36,407 nucleotides of DNA from Streptomyces sp. NRRL F-5630 (GCF_000719475.1 NZ_JOGO01000059.1:1-36407), one strand, 5' to 3'. Positions 22,485-31,808 are shown, counted from the first letter of the stretch. Numbers and translations: made by a program. Notes: generated by a model from the sequence alone, not told the origin.

Positions 22485-23816
22485 CTACGCCTTCGCCGCC
22501 GCCACCTCCCGTACCCGCGCCCCCAGCTCCCTGACCGCCCGCACTCGCGCGTGCGGCCTCAACTGGCTGCGCAGGGTGGCGAAGTGCTCGTCTCCCCGGG
22601 CCGAGGTGACATGGGCGTACATGTCGAGGAAGCGGGACCAGGAGGCGCAGGCCGCGTCCAGGTGGCCGATGCGGTACTGGCGTTGGGCGAGCAGCGCGTA
22701 GGCGTGGGCCCGTGACTGGCGCTCCTGCGGGGGCTGGACCGCGATCGACTGTTCGAGCGCTGTGATGCTGCCCGTCCAGTCGGACTCCTCGGCGAGGACG
22801 TGGGCGACGTGGAAGAGGTAGGCCGTGCGGTCGTAGCCGCCGATCGCGTCGCGGCGGTTGTCGGCGCGTGCGAGGGCCGTCTCGGCCGCGTGGAGGTGGG
22901 CGTGGGCGCGGTGGCGGTCGCCGGTGAGGGCCGCGGCGTGGGCCTGCTGGCCGCGCAGGAAGGCGAGGAGGCGGGGGCCCGCGGAGGGAGCCGCTTCGGC
23001 GGCCGAGTCGGCGAGTTCGAGGGCCAGTCGGCCGTGGCGCAGGCTGGATGCCTGGAGCGACATGCCCCGTAGCGTGCGGCTGTACGTGAGCCGGTCGTCG
23101 GCGGCTTCCGCGAGGCCGAGGGCCCTGACGTAGTACGTCTGGCCCAGGCCGTGCGCGTTCTCGTACATCGCCATCCAGCCGGTGAGGTACGTGAGGTCGG
23201 AGGCGGCGGCGAGCATGTCCCGCCGGACGGCTTCGGGGCCTGCGGCCCGGAGCCAGGGGACGACCGTGTTGACGAGGAAGGCCGCCGCCATGGGACGCGC
23301 GTGGCCCGCTCCGAACTCGTCGAGGATGTCGGCGATGCGGCTCGTCATCGCGCGTACGGCCGAGACCTGCGCGGGGCCGATACGGGTCGTGGCGGCCACA
23401 GCGGTGGAGGCGTGCGCGGTGTGCTGGAAGGCGGGGACGGCGATCGCGGCGGAGAAGAGGGTCGTCGCGAGAACCGCCCGGCGGGACGGGTCCATGTCGG
23501 CGCGGCTCAGATCGATCAGCGCCTCGACCGGATCGGCTGGCCCCCGGCCCTTCCCCACGGGGCGCAGCCCCGCCTCCTCGTGCGTCACCGGCCTGCCGAG
23601 TCGGGCGGACAACGCTTCCAGGATCAGTGGGCGCACCTCGGGCCTCGGCGGCGTTCCCGCGACCCAGTGCGCGACGGCCGTGCGGTCGTACGTGAGGTCC
23701 AGACCCACCTGAGGTCCCAGGCGGTTCACCTGACGTGCCACCTGTGTCCGTGTCCACCGGGCTTCGGCGATCAGGGCGGCCAGTCGCGTATTCGGGATGC
23801 GCTGCTTACGAGCCAT
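22485..23816 (-). CDS. XRE-like regulator with TPR-like C-terminus
   Basis: The 443-aa protein begins MARKQRIPNTRLAALIAEA, followed by a helix-turn-helix (TRTQVARQVNRLGPQVGLDL, YDRTAVAHWVAGTPPRPEV). After residue about 110 comes a DPSRRAVLATTLFSAAIAVPAF segment, hydrophobic like a signal or membrane anchor and characteristic of this Streptomyces group. The rest is tetratricopeptide-like helices (ARALGLAEAADDRL, AHAHLHAAETALARADNR, SITALEQSIAVQP). GGGGAG at a suitable distance supports ATG 23816. It is divergent from the RsbW-like gene across 94 bp. Confidence 0.88.
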   Translation of the reverse strand: MARKQRIPNTRLAALIAEARWTRTQVARQVNRLGPQVGLDLTYDRTAVAHWVAGTPPRPEVRPLILEALSARLGRPVTHEEAGLRPVGKGRGPADPVEALIDLSRADMDPSRRAVLATTLFSAAIAVPAFQHTAHASTAVAATTRIGPAQVSAVRAMTSRIADILDEFGAGHARPMAAAFLVNTVVPWLRAAGPEAVRRDMLAAASDLTYLTGWMAMYENAHGLGQTYYVRALGLAEAADDRLTYSRTLRGMSLQASSLRHGRLALELADSAAEAAPSAGPRLLAFLRGQQAHAAALTGDRHRAHAHLHAAETALARADNRRDAIGGYDRTAYLFHVAHVLAEESDWTGSITALEQSIAVQPPQERQSRAHAYALLAQRQYRIGHLDAACASWSRFLDMYAHVTSARGDEHFATLRSQLRPHARVRAVRELGARVREVAAAKA

Positions 23817-23841
23817 GTTCAACTCCCCGCGGAAGTAGGGC

Positions 23842-23859
23842 GTTCACGGTGTTCACGGT
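23842..23859. promoter_or_regulatory. GTTCACGGT tandem direct repeat in the XRE/ATPase divergent promoter
   Basis: GTTCACGGT occurs twice in perfect tandem (23842-23850, 23851-23859). Its complement contains CGTGAAC, the motif also found at 21133-21139 and 23910-23916. It lies about 26 bp upstream of the regulator's ATG, so it is a candidate autoregulatory operator. Confidence 0.5.
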
Positions 23860-23907
23860 CACGCGACCCCACCACCGTACCGCCGCAGGGTCATCGGGCG
23901 GTTACCT

Positions 23908-23917
23908 CTCGTGAACA
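23908..23917 (+). promoter_or_regulatory. CTCGTGAACA motif at the RsbW-like gene start
   Basis: Preceded by GGTTACCT, it differs by one inserted base from the GGTACCT-TCGTGAAC stretch at 21125-21139. It overlaps the GTG 23911 start proposal, which makes ATG 23956 a serious alternative start. Confidence 0.35.
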
Positions 23918-24384
23918 ACCCCGACTTCGTCAGCTCTCACGGGACCGGACCACCCATGCCCCAGCGCGAGACCCTGATCAACCACCATCCCGTAGGCGCC
24001 TCCGGCGTGGGCCCGCCCGCCTATCACGAGATCCTGCCCCGCACGGAGGATTCGGCCGAGGCCGCCAGACGCCTCGTCCGGCACGCGCTCACCGCCTGGG
24101 GCTGCCGCCCGCTCACCGGCCCCGCCACGCTCATCGTCTCGGAACTCGTCGCGAACGCGGTCACGCACGCGTGCGGCGAGGTCGTACGTGTCGCCGTGAC
24201 GAGGCTCGACGGCGGAATCGAGATCGCCGTCTCCGACTCCTCCCGCGCGCTTCCCCTCCGCCGCGCCCCTGCCCCGGACGCCCTCACCGGGCGCGGACTG
24301 CACCTGGTCGCCGCCTTCTCCTGGCGCTGGGGCACGGAGCCGAAGCCGTGGGGCAAGCGGGTCTGGGCGGAGGTGCGGGGATGA
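23911..24384 (+). CDS. RsbW/SpoIIAB-like ATP-binding protein (HATPase_c_2)
   Basis: The 157-aa protein contains an anti-sigma-factor-type GHKL ATPase domain: ARRLVRHALTAWG (about 50-65), the N-box LIVSELVANAVTHA with the Mg-binding Asn, IEIAVSDSSRALP (G1-like) and GRGLHLVAAFSWRWG (G2-like). Many such proteins occur in Streptomyces beside XRE regulators, and most have no known partner sigma factor. It is divergent from one XRE regulator and coupled to a 50-aa ORF (ATGA overlap). Starts possible are GTG 23911 and ATG 23956; the domain begins well after both. Confidence 0.88.
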   Translation: MNNPDFVSSHGTGPPMPQRETLINHHPVGASGVGPPAYHEILPRTEDSAEAARRLVRHALTAWGCRPLTGPATLIVSELVANAVTHACGEVVRVAVTRLDGGIEIAVSDSSRALPLRRAPAPDALTGRGLHLVAAFSWRWGTEPKPWGKRVWAEVRG

Positions 24385-24533
24385 GCGCGCCGCCCCGTGA
24401 AGAGTGCCCTCGTTGCGTCGAGTTGAGGCGGCAGGAGGTCGCTGCCGAAGCCGCCGGGGACCACTCGCGGGCCGTGGACTGCCGCGTACTCGTCAAGCGG
24501 CATCCACGGCACGCGCCCAGCGAGCCCGCGTAG
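24381..24533 (+). CDS. 50-aa CxxC protein coupled to the ATPase gene
   Basis: ATG 24381 overlaps the ATPase stop (ATGA). The product begins MSAPPREECPRCVELRRQE, with a CPRC pair and one later cysteine (AVDCRVLVKRHPRH). That is not enough for a full zinc ribbon, but metal or redox binding is possible. A basic C-terminus follows. Similar short ORFs follow RsbW-like genes in other Streptomyces as I remember, which supports a real gene. Confidence 0.75.
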   Translation: MSAPPREECPRCVELRRQEVAAEAAGDHSRAVDCRVLVKRHPRHAPSEPA

Positions 24534-24554
24534 GGCCCGGAGCGGACCTGGGCG

Positions 24555-24614
24555 GGCTCCCCGCGCCGAGCCCCGTGTCAGGCCCCCGCGCCGGGCCGCC
24601 CGGCGCGGGGAGCC
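24555..24614. terminator. Bidirectional terminator with 14-bp perfect stem
   Basis: GGCTCCCCGCGCCG (24555-24568) pairs perfectly with CGGCGCGGGGAGCC (24601-24614); the 32-nt interior is also GC-rich and foldable. It lies between the convergent 50-aa ORF and gdhA. Confidence 0.85.
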
Positions 24615-24617
24615 GGT

Positions 24618-26075
<1,458 letters not shown>

Positions 26076-27044
26076 TTACCCCTCCCCTCGCGGCAGCAGC
26101 CTCCCCCGCCTTCCCAGGAGAAACCGCTTGAAGGCCGCGACGGGCGCCGTGTCCGGGGCCCCCTCGCGCCAGGCCACGCCGATCTCGCGCACGGCGCGCG
26201 GGGTGGTGATGCCGAGTTCGACGACCCCGGGGCGGGGCACGGCCGGCGGGGGCAGCAGGGCCACACCCAGGCCCGCGGCGACCAGTCCGCGCAGCGTCTC
26301 GGCCTCCTCCCCCTCGAAGGCGATACGGGGCCGGAAACCCGCCTCCGCGCACAGGTCGTCCGTGATCCTGCGGAGCCCGTAGCCCGGTTCGAGCGTCACG
26401 AACGTCTCTCCGGCCGCCTCCGCGAGCCGCACCCGGCGGCGCGTGGCCAGCCGGTGGTCGTCGGGGACGACGAGGTGGAGGCGCTGTTCGTCGACGCGGC
26501 GGGCGACGAGGCCGGTCTCGCGCGGGACGGGCGAGGTGAGGCAGAGGTCCAGCTCGCCCGCGCGCAGGCGTTCGAGCATCGCCTCGCCGTAGTTCTGCAC
26601 GAGCGAGAAGCGCACGCGCGGGTGGTCGACGCGGAAGGCGCGCAGGAGTCCCGGGACGGTCTCGGGGCCGAGGGTGTGGAGGAAGCCGAAGGCGACCTTG
26701 CCCGCCGCCGGGTCCGCGTCGGCCCGTACCTCGTCCGCCGCCCGTTCCACCTCGCCGAGCGCCCGCTCCACGCCCGCCAGGAACGTCCGCCCGGCGGGCG
26801 TGAGCGCGAGCGTCCTGCCGCGCCGCGCGAACAGCGGGACGCCCAGGTCCTCTTCGAGGCGCGCGAGCGAACGCGACAGCGTCGACTGCGGCATACGCAT
26901 CTCGTGCGCGGCCCGCGTCACGTGCTCCTCGCGCGCCACGCCCACGAAGTGCGCGAGGCGCGGGGCGAGCACGGTGGCCCAGGAATCGGGGTCGAGCGCG
27001 GCGGCGGGGCGGGAGGGGTCGGGGAGCGGGGGAAGAGCGGTCAC
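26076..27044 (-). CDS. LysR-family transcriptional regulator
   Basis: The 322-aa protein has the LysR winged helix at about residues 25-85 (AHFVGVAREEHVTRAAHEM, MPQSTLSRSLARLEEDLGVPLF, GRTLALTPAGRTFL). A type 2 periplasmic-binding fold forms the effector domain (KVAFGFLHTLGPETVPGLL, GELDLCLTSPVP, LVAAGLGVALLPPP). It is divergent from an MFS transporter gene (160 bp), the classic arrangement for a regulator controlling an efflux pump. GTG 27044 has the ribosome binding site GAGGAAG. The ligand is unknown. Confidence 0.93.
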   Translation of the reverse strand: MTALPPLPDPSRPAAALDPDSWATVLAPRLAHFVGVAREEHVTRAAHEMRMPQSTLSRSLARLEEDLGVPLFARRGRTLALTPAGRTFLAGVERALGEVERAADEVRADADPAAGKVAFGFLHTLGPETVPGLLRAFRVDHPRVRFSLVQNYGEAMLERLRAGELDLCLTSPVPRETGLVARRVDEQRLHLVVPDDHRLATRRRVRLAEAAGETFVTLEPGYGLRRITDDLCAEAGFRPRIAFEGEEAETLRGLVAAGLGVALLPPPAVPRPGVVELGITTPRAVREIGVAWREGAPDTAPVAAFKRFLLGRRGRLLPRGEG

Positions 27045-27159
27045 GGTGCTTCCTCGGTGGGGACACGGCGGGTGCGGGGAGGGAAATCCAGCGACGGTCC
27101 GTACGGCCGCCTACCGCCTCCCGCCTGCCCTCATGCTGCCATGGATCGATTGCGGTGTT

Positions 27160-27172
27160 TCCATGCATTGGA
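27160..27172. promoter_or_regulatory. Candidate LysR operator TCCATGCATTGGA
   Basis: An imperfect palindrome (TCCA-N5-TGGA) in the LysR/MFS divergent region, with a T and an A 11 bases apart (T-N11-A). It is A+T-rich compared with its surroundings. Confidence 0.5.
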
Positions 27173-27204
27173 CGCATGAGTGAGCGCCTTCGTACCTTCG
27201 GCTC

Positions 27205-28470
27205 ATGTCCGCCGTCAGTACCGAGGCGCCCGAGGCCCCGCGCCCGGACGTCCCCCGTCCCCCCACCCCGTCCCCGGCACCCGACCACCGCCTCCGCCCC
27301 GGCGGTCCCGGCTTCCGGCGGATGTCGCTCGCGCTCTTCCTCGCGGGCGTCGCGACCTTCGCGCTCCTCTACGCCACCCAGGCTCTCCTCCCGCTGCTCT
27401 CCGCCGACTTCCACGCCGGCGCGAGCGACACGAGCTGGACCGTCTCGGCCGCGACCGGCGCCCTCGCGCTCGCCGTCGTCCCGCTCAGCGCGCTCTCCGA
27501 GCGCTTCGGGCGGCGCACGATGATGACCGCCGCGCTCTGCGTGGCCGTGCCGCTGGCCCTCCTCGCCCCCTTCGCCCCCACCCTCGGCACCCTCATCGCC
27601 CTGCGCGCCGTCCAGGGCGCCGCGCTCGCCGCGCTCCCCGCGTCCGCGATGGCCTACCTCGCCGAGGAGGTACGGCCCGAGGCGCTCGTCGGGGCGATCG
27701 GGCTCTTCGTCGCGGGCAACAGCGTCGGCGGCATGAGCGGCCGTGTCCTGACCGGCTGGGTCGCCCAGTTGTGGGGCTGGCGCGCGGCGGTCGGCGCCGT
27801 CGCGCTCCTCGCGCTCGGCTGCGCCCTCGCCTTCCGCGCCCTCCTCCCCGCGCCCCGCCACTTCGCGCCCGCGCCGCTCGCGCCCCGCGCGCTCCTCCGG
27901 ACCGTGCGCGGCCACCTCGCGAACCCGCTGCTCCTGCGCCTGTACGCGATCGGCGGGCTCTTCATGACCGTCTTCGGCGCGGTCTACACGGTCATCGGCT
28001 ACCGCCTCACGGCCCCGCCGCTCGCGCTCCCGCAGGGGCTCGTGGGCTCGGTCTTCCTCGTCTACCTCGTGGGTACGGGCTCCTCGGCCGCCGCCGGGCG
28101 GCTCGTGCGGCGCGCCGGGCGGCGCGGCGCGCTCTACCTCGCGGCGGGCACGACGGCGGCGGGGCTCCTCCTCTCGCTCGGCGGCCCTCTGTGGTGCGTG
28201 CTGCCGGGGCTCGTGCTCGTGACGGCCGGCTTCTTCGCCGGGCACGCGGTCGCCTCCTCCTCCGTGAGCGACACGGCCCGCACGGGCCGCGCGCAGGCGT
28301 CCGCGCTCTACCAGTCCGCCTACTACCTCGGCTCCAGCCTGGGCGGCACGCTCGGCGCGAGCGCGTACCACGCGGCGGGGTGGGGCGGCACGGTGCTCCT
28401 CGGGCTGCTCGCGGTGACGGGCGTCGTGGGCGTGACGCTGGTGGGGACGGTGGCGGCGCGCCGGGGGTGA
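27205..28470 (+). CDS. MFS transporter (12 TM, drug/sugar efflux type)
   Basis: The 421-aa protein has about 35 Pro-rich cytoplasmic residues and then twelve predicted membrane helices in two halves. The loop 2-3 motif is ALSERFGRRTMMTAALC, the MFS motif A (GxxxDRxGRR-like). VLTGWVAQLWGWRAAVG is typical of helix 5 in the YnfM/CynX-like group. SSSVSDTARTGRAQASALYQSAYYLGSSLGG near the end is characteristic as well. The divergent LysR gene probably controls it. The substrate is unknown. ATG 27205 starts 33 bp after the candidate LysR operator. Confidence 0.93.
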   Translation: MSAVSTEAPEAPRPDVPRPPTPSPAPDHRLRPGGPGFRRMSLALFLAGVATFALLYATQALLPLLSADFHAGASDTSWTVSAATGALALAVVPLSALSERFGRRTMMTAALCVAVPLALLAPFAPTLGTLIALRAVQGAALAALPASAMAYLAEEVRPEALVGAIGLFVAGNSVGGMSGRVLTGWVAQLWGWRAAVGAVALLALGCALAFRALLPAPRHFAPAPLAPRALLRTVRGHLANPLLLRLYAIGGLFMTVFGAVYTVIGYRLTAPPLALPQGLVGSVFLVYLVGTGSSAAAGRLVRRAGRRGALYLAAGTTAAGLLLSLGGPLWCVLPGLVLVTAGFFAGHAVASSSVSDTARTGRAQASALYQSAYYLGSSLGGTLGASAYHAAGWGGTVLLGLLAVTGVVGVTLVGTVAARRG

Positions 28471-28803
28471 AAGAGGCGGGGCGGGGCTGGCGACAGGGGT
28501 ACGAGCGGGGCGGCGCGGCACGGGACGGCTCCGGGCCGGGACGGGACGGGCGCGGGTGACTCGGCGCCGGGCGGGCAACGGCGGCTCGGCACCGGACGGG
28601 TGACTCGGCGCTCGACGCGCAGCGCGGGCTCGGCGCCGGAGTTGCGGCGGAGTCCGCATCGCCCCATCGACCGTTTCGGGGGCGGCTCCCCGTGGCGTGC
28701 GCGGCGAGCGCCCGGCGGCGCGCGACTGATCCCGCTCGCGCGAAGGAAGATCGGCCCCGCCCGGACGACGGTGTCGCGGCCGTCCGTCCGGGCTTCGCCA
28801 TGA
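28471..28803. other. 333-bp non-coding stretch after the MFS gene
   Basis: G+C-rich DNA with a 15-bp direct repeat CGGGTGACTCGGCGC (28553-28567 and 28597-28611). Open frames on both strands have no recognisable protein features. The missing 5' part of the adjacent GntR fragment cannot be found here in any frame. Confidence 0.6.
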
Positions 28804-29133
28804 GGAGCCGCGCGCCCGGAGTCGCGCGCCACCGAGCAAGCTCCCGACTTCCGCGACGAACTGGCACGCGGCAACCACGACTTCCACCTCCTCGTGCTGC
28901 GCTGCGCCGCCTCACCGCGCCTGTACGGCATCGCCGCCAACCTCGCGCGCGCGCCGATGATGCGGGGCTCCTTCCAGCTCTACGACAGTCGCCAACTCGG
29001 CCGCGGCCTCCAGGACCACCGCGAACTGGCCCACGCCATCGCCCTGCGCGACGCCGCCGCCGCACGCGCCGTCATGGAGGCCCACCTGCGACTCTCCTAC
29101 CTGGCAGTGACCACAGCGCCCACGCAGGGCTAG
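28804..29133 (+). pseudogene. Remnant of a GntR/FCD-domain regulator (5' part lost)
   Basis: The frame closes at TGA 28801-28803, then reads to TAG 29131-29133 without a plausible start before GTG 28894. From about residue 16 the translation is a typical FCD effector domain: FRDELARGNHDFHLLVLRCA, LGRGLQDHRELAHAIALRD, AAAARAVMEAHLRLSYLAV. The FH...H...H metal/ligand histidines are conserved. The N-terminal winged helix is absent, so it cannot bind DNA as a normal GntR protein. An expressed 79-aa piece from GTG 28894 is possible but would cut the FCD domain itself. I read it as a decayed or deletion-truncated gene. Confidence 0.75.
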
Positions 29134-29327
29134 TGGGGCGCCGCGCCCCTCACGTCCCGCACAGCGCCCGGTACACCCTCTCGTCGGGCGAACAGCCGGT
29201 TGCCCGGGGGTGAGGGTGGCGGGTCCAATGGTCCGCGAGAGCGGCCGGGCGCGCGCGAAGCGGCGAGACGTGACGCGCGCGAACCGGGCGGGCCATGACC
29301 GCATCGTCCCGAGGGAGACGCCAGCCG

Positions 29328-30437
29328 ATGAGTACGCCACCAGTGCCGTCCGGAACACGCGGGGGCGGGCCCTCCGTCCGCCTGGGCGCTCTCGCTCCGC
29401 TGACGCGCCCCGGCTGGGTCGAGGCGGGCCGGCACCTGCGCGCGGGGCTCGACCTGGCCGTTCGTGAGGTCAATGACGCCGGTGGGATCGACGGCAGACC
29501 ACTGGAGCTGGTGGTCCGGGACACGGCGGCCGATCCGGAGCGGGCCGCGGCGGCCGTGGAGGAACTGGCCGGGCTGGGCGTGGCCGCCGTGGTGGGCGAG
29601 TACCACAGCGTCGTCGCCCGCGCCGCCGCCGCCCGGTCCGACGCCCTCGGCGTACCGTTCCTCTGCTCGTCCGCGGTGCTCGACGCGCTCACCGAGGAAC
29701 CGACGGAGTGGGTCGCGCGCCTGGCCCCGCCCCAGTCGCACGGCTGGCGGATCTACGCGGACTTCCTCCTCCGCGCGGGCCGGCGCCGCATCGCGGTGGC
29801 GGCCCAGCCGAGCGTCTACTGGGCGTCCGGGATCCGCGTCCTGCGGGACCACCTCGCTCCGCGCGGCGGCAGCGTCCTCGCACTCGACGCGAACGCCCTC
29901 GCGCCCAAATCCCTGTGCGACGCGCTCGTCGAGCACGGCGCGACGGCGCTCCTCCTGCTGGCGGGCCATCCGGAGCCGGCCGTGCCGCTCGTCAGGGCCG
30001 TCCGGGGCGACCGGCGGCTCGTGGAGGTCCTCATCGGCGCTCCCGCCGGGCAACCGGAGTTCGCCTCATGGGCCGCGGCGCTCGGCGAGGACGGCGCCGG
30101 GATCCCGTTCCTGCGCTACCTCCCCGAGCACCCCGGCCCGCTCGGCGAACGCGTGGGGAGGGAACTCCGCGAGCGGCTGGGCGAAGCGCCCTCCTTCGTC
30201 GCCTTCGAGGGCTGGGACTCCGTCACCTTCCTCGCCGAGGTGCTGCGGTCCCACGGCACGGACCGGACAGCCGTCGCCGCGGCGTGGCCGCGCGTGGCGG
30301 TCGAGGGCACCCGCGGGCCGGTCCGGTTCTCCCGCACGCCGGGCATCAGCGTGTGGCAAGGGGCCGGGACACCCGTTCACGTCGTCGACCGGGACCCGGC
30401 GGAACCGGATCGCTTCCGCGTCCTCCACATCGGCTGA
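29328..30437 (+). CDS. Leucine-binding-protein-fold (Peripla_BP_6) protein without signal peptide
   Basis: The 369-aa protein is a type 1 periplasmic-binding fold of the branched-chain amino acid/amide family: VRLGALAPLTRPGWVEAGRH, GLDLAVREVNDAGGIDGRPLELVVRDT near residue 40, AAVVGEYHSVVARAAA near 85, and FVAFEGWDSVTFLAEVLRSHG near 290. There is no signal peptide or lipobox, and no permease or ATPase genes lie nearby, so it is unlikely to feed a transporter. A cytosolic sensor role as in AmiC is possible. ATG 29328 has GAGGGAGA 9 nt upstream; ATG 29295 has none and would not add a signal peptide. Confidence 0.87.
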   Translation: MSTPPVPSGTRGGGPSVRLGALAPLTRPGWVEAGRHLRAGLDLAVREVNDAGGIDGRPLELVVRDTAADPERAAAAVEELAGLGVAAVVGEYHSVVARAAAARSDALGVPFLCSSAVLDALTEEPTEWVARLAPPQSHGWRIYADFLLRAGRRRIAVAAQPSVYWASGIRVLRDHLAPRGGSVLALDANALAPKSLCDALVEHGATALLLLAGHPEPAVPLVRAVRGDRRLVEVLIGAPAGQPEFASWAAALGEDGAGIPFLRYLPEHPGPLGERVGRELRERLGEAPSFVAFEGWDSVTFLAEVLRSHGTDRTAVAAAWPRVAVEGTRGPVRFSRTPGISVWQGAGTPVHVVDRDPAEPDRFRVLHIG

Positions 30438-30639
30438 GGAGGCACGAAAGGCCGTCCGCCCAGATCCTCCGTGGCGAGGGGCCGGTCCGGACACCGCTGG
30501 GCAGCGTGGCGGCGTCCCGTCCTCACCGGGCGGCAAGGGGTGGCGCGGTACTTCGCCTCCCGCGCGTTCCGTGGCGGCGAGAGGGTCCGCCGCACGTGAG
30601 GCGAGGAGGACGGGCCGGAATCCGCGCCGACGAGGGTCG

Positions 30640-30662
30640 TTGTCAGTGGGCCCCTGTAGCGT
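30640..30662 (+). promoter_or_regulatory. RecA-NDp / PafBC-type promoter (TTGTCAGTG-N8-TAGCGT)
   Basis: TTGTCAGTG (30640-30648), eight bases, TAGCGT (30657-30662) matches the mycobacterial RecA-NDp consensus (TTGTCRGTG-N8-TAnnnT). PafBC uses that promoter type for LexA-independent DNA damage induction. It lies 70 bp before the sigma factor start and gives a leader of about 64 nt. Confidence 0.8.
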
Positions 30663-30732
30663 CCGCAGGGCCCTCGTCGCACCGCGGCGGGGCGGGTCTT
30701 CCACATGCTGTCTTCCGAGCCGGGGGTATGTC

Positions 30733-31734
30733 GTGAGCGAGTCGGGGACGACCGTCGCGGACGCGCGACTTGAGGAGTACCGCAGGGAGTTGACGGGGTA
30801 CTGCTACCGGATGCTCGGCTCGGCCTTCGAGGCCGAGGACGCGGTGCAGGACACGATGGTGCGGGCGTGGAAGGCGCTCGACTCCTTCGAGGGCCGCTCC
30901 TCGCTGCGCTCGTGGCTCTACCGCATCGCGACCAACGTGTGCCTCGACGCGCTCAGCGCCGGGAACAGGCGGGCGCTCCCCATGGACCTCACCTCGCCGC
31001 AGCCCGCCGCGAGCGCCGTGCTCAAGGCCCGCCCCGAGCCGACGTGGCTGGAGCCCGTGCCCGACGCGAAGGTGCTCCCGGCCCATCCGTCCGACCCGGC
31101 GGAGACCGCCGCGCTCCGCGACTCCGTGCGCCTCGCCTTCGTCGCGGCGCTCCAGCGTCTCCCGGCGAAGCAGCGCGCGGTCCTCATCCTGCGCGAGGTC
31201 CTCGCCTGGCGCGCGCAGGAGGTCGCCGAGCTGCTCGACACGACGGTCGCGGGCGTCAACAGCGCGCTTCAGCGGGCCCGCGCGACCCTCGCCGAGCACC
31301 CGGTCCGGCAGAGCGACCCCGTCGCCCCGCTCGATCCCGCGCAGCGCGCGCTCCTCGACCGGTACGTGGCGGCCTTCGAGGGCTACGACATGGAGGCCCT
31401 GACGGCGCTGCTCCACGAGGACGTCGTGATGTCCATGCCCCCGTACGACCTGTGGCTCGTCGGCCCGGAGGACTTCACGGGCTGGATGCTCGGCACCGGC
31501 TCCGTCTGCCGGGGCTCGCGGCTCGTCCCGGCCGTCGCCAACGGCGCCCCGGCCTTCGCGCACTACCACCCGGAGCCGGACGGCTCGGGCTTCACGCCCT
31601 GGGCGGTGCAGGTCATGGAGCTGAACGCGGGCCGCATCAGGGGCGTGCACTGCTTCCTCGACACCGCCCGCTGGTTCCCGCTCTTCGGGCTGCCGCCGCG
31701 GCTCGACGCGGAGGGGAGGGCGCTGACGGACTGA
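30733..31734 (+). CDS. ECF sigma factor with SnoaL-like C-terminal domain (SigG-like)
   Basis: The 333-aa protein has sigma region 2 (residues about 12-85: LTGYCYRMLGSAFEAEDAVQ, MVRAWKALDSFEGRSSLRSW, YRIATNVCLDAL) and region 4 (about 135-190: LQRLPAKQRAVLILREVLAW, VAELLDTTVAGVNSALQRAR). A SnoaL/NTF2-like domain of about 130 residues follows (LLDRYVAAFEGYDMEALTAL, GPEDFTGWML, DTARWFPLFGLPP). In this sigma group the C-terminal domain replaces a separate anti-sigma factor. M. tuberculosis SigG has this architecture and a DNA-damage-inducible promoter, which this gene shares. GTG 30733 has a GGGGG stretch upstream as ribosome binding site. Confidence 0.93.
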   Translation: MSESGTTVADARLEEYRRELTGYCYRMLGSAFEAEDAVQDTMVRAWKALDSFEGRSSLRSWLYRIATNVCLDALSAGNRRALPMDLTSPQPAASAVLKARPEPTWLEPVPDAKVLPAHPSDPAETAALRDSVRLAFVAALQRLPAKQRAVLILREVLAWRAQEVAELLDTTVAGVNSALQRARATLAEHPVRQSDPVAPLDPAQRALLDRYVAAFEGYDMEALTALLHEDVVMSMPPYDLWLVGPEDFTGWMLGTGSVCRGSRLVPAVANGAPAFAHYHPEPDGSGFTPWAVQVMELNAGRIRGVHCFLDTARWFPLFGLPPRLDAEGRALTD

Positions 31735-31808
31735 GGGGGCGCGGCGAGCACGGCTCGGGGGCCGGAGACACGGGGCCCGGCCGCCCGGCTCGTGCGGGTC
31801 CGTCCGGG

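Noticed and set aside
23449..23490. Twin-arginine-like segment (SRRAVLATTLFSAAIAVPAF) in the second XRE regulator as an export signal
   Set aside because: It lies about 110 residues into a protein that starts with a helix-turn-helix and continues with soluble TPR-like helices; internal position argues against export.
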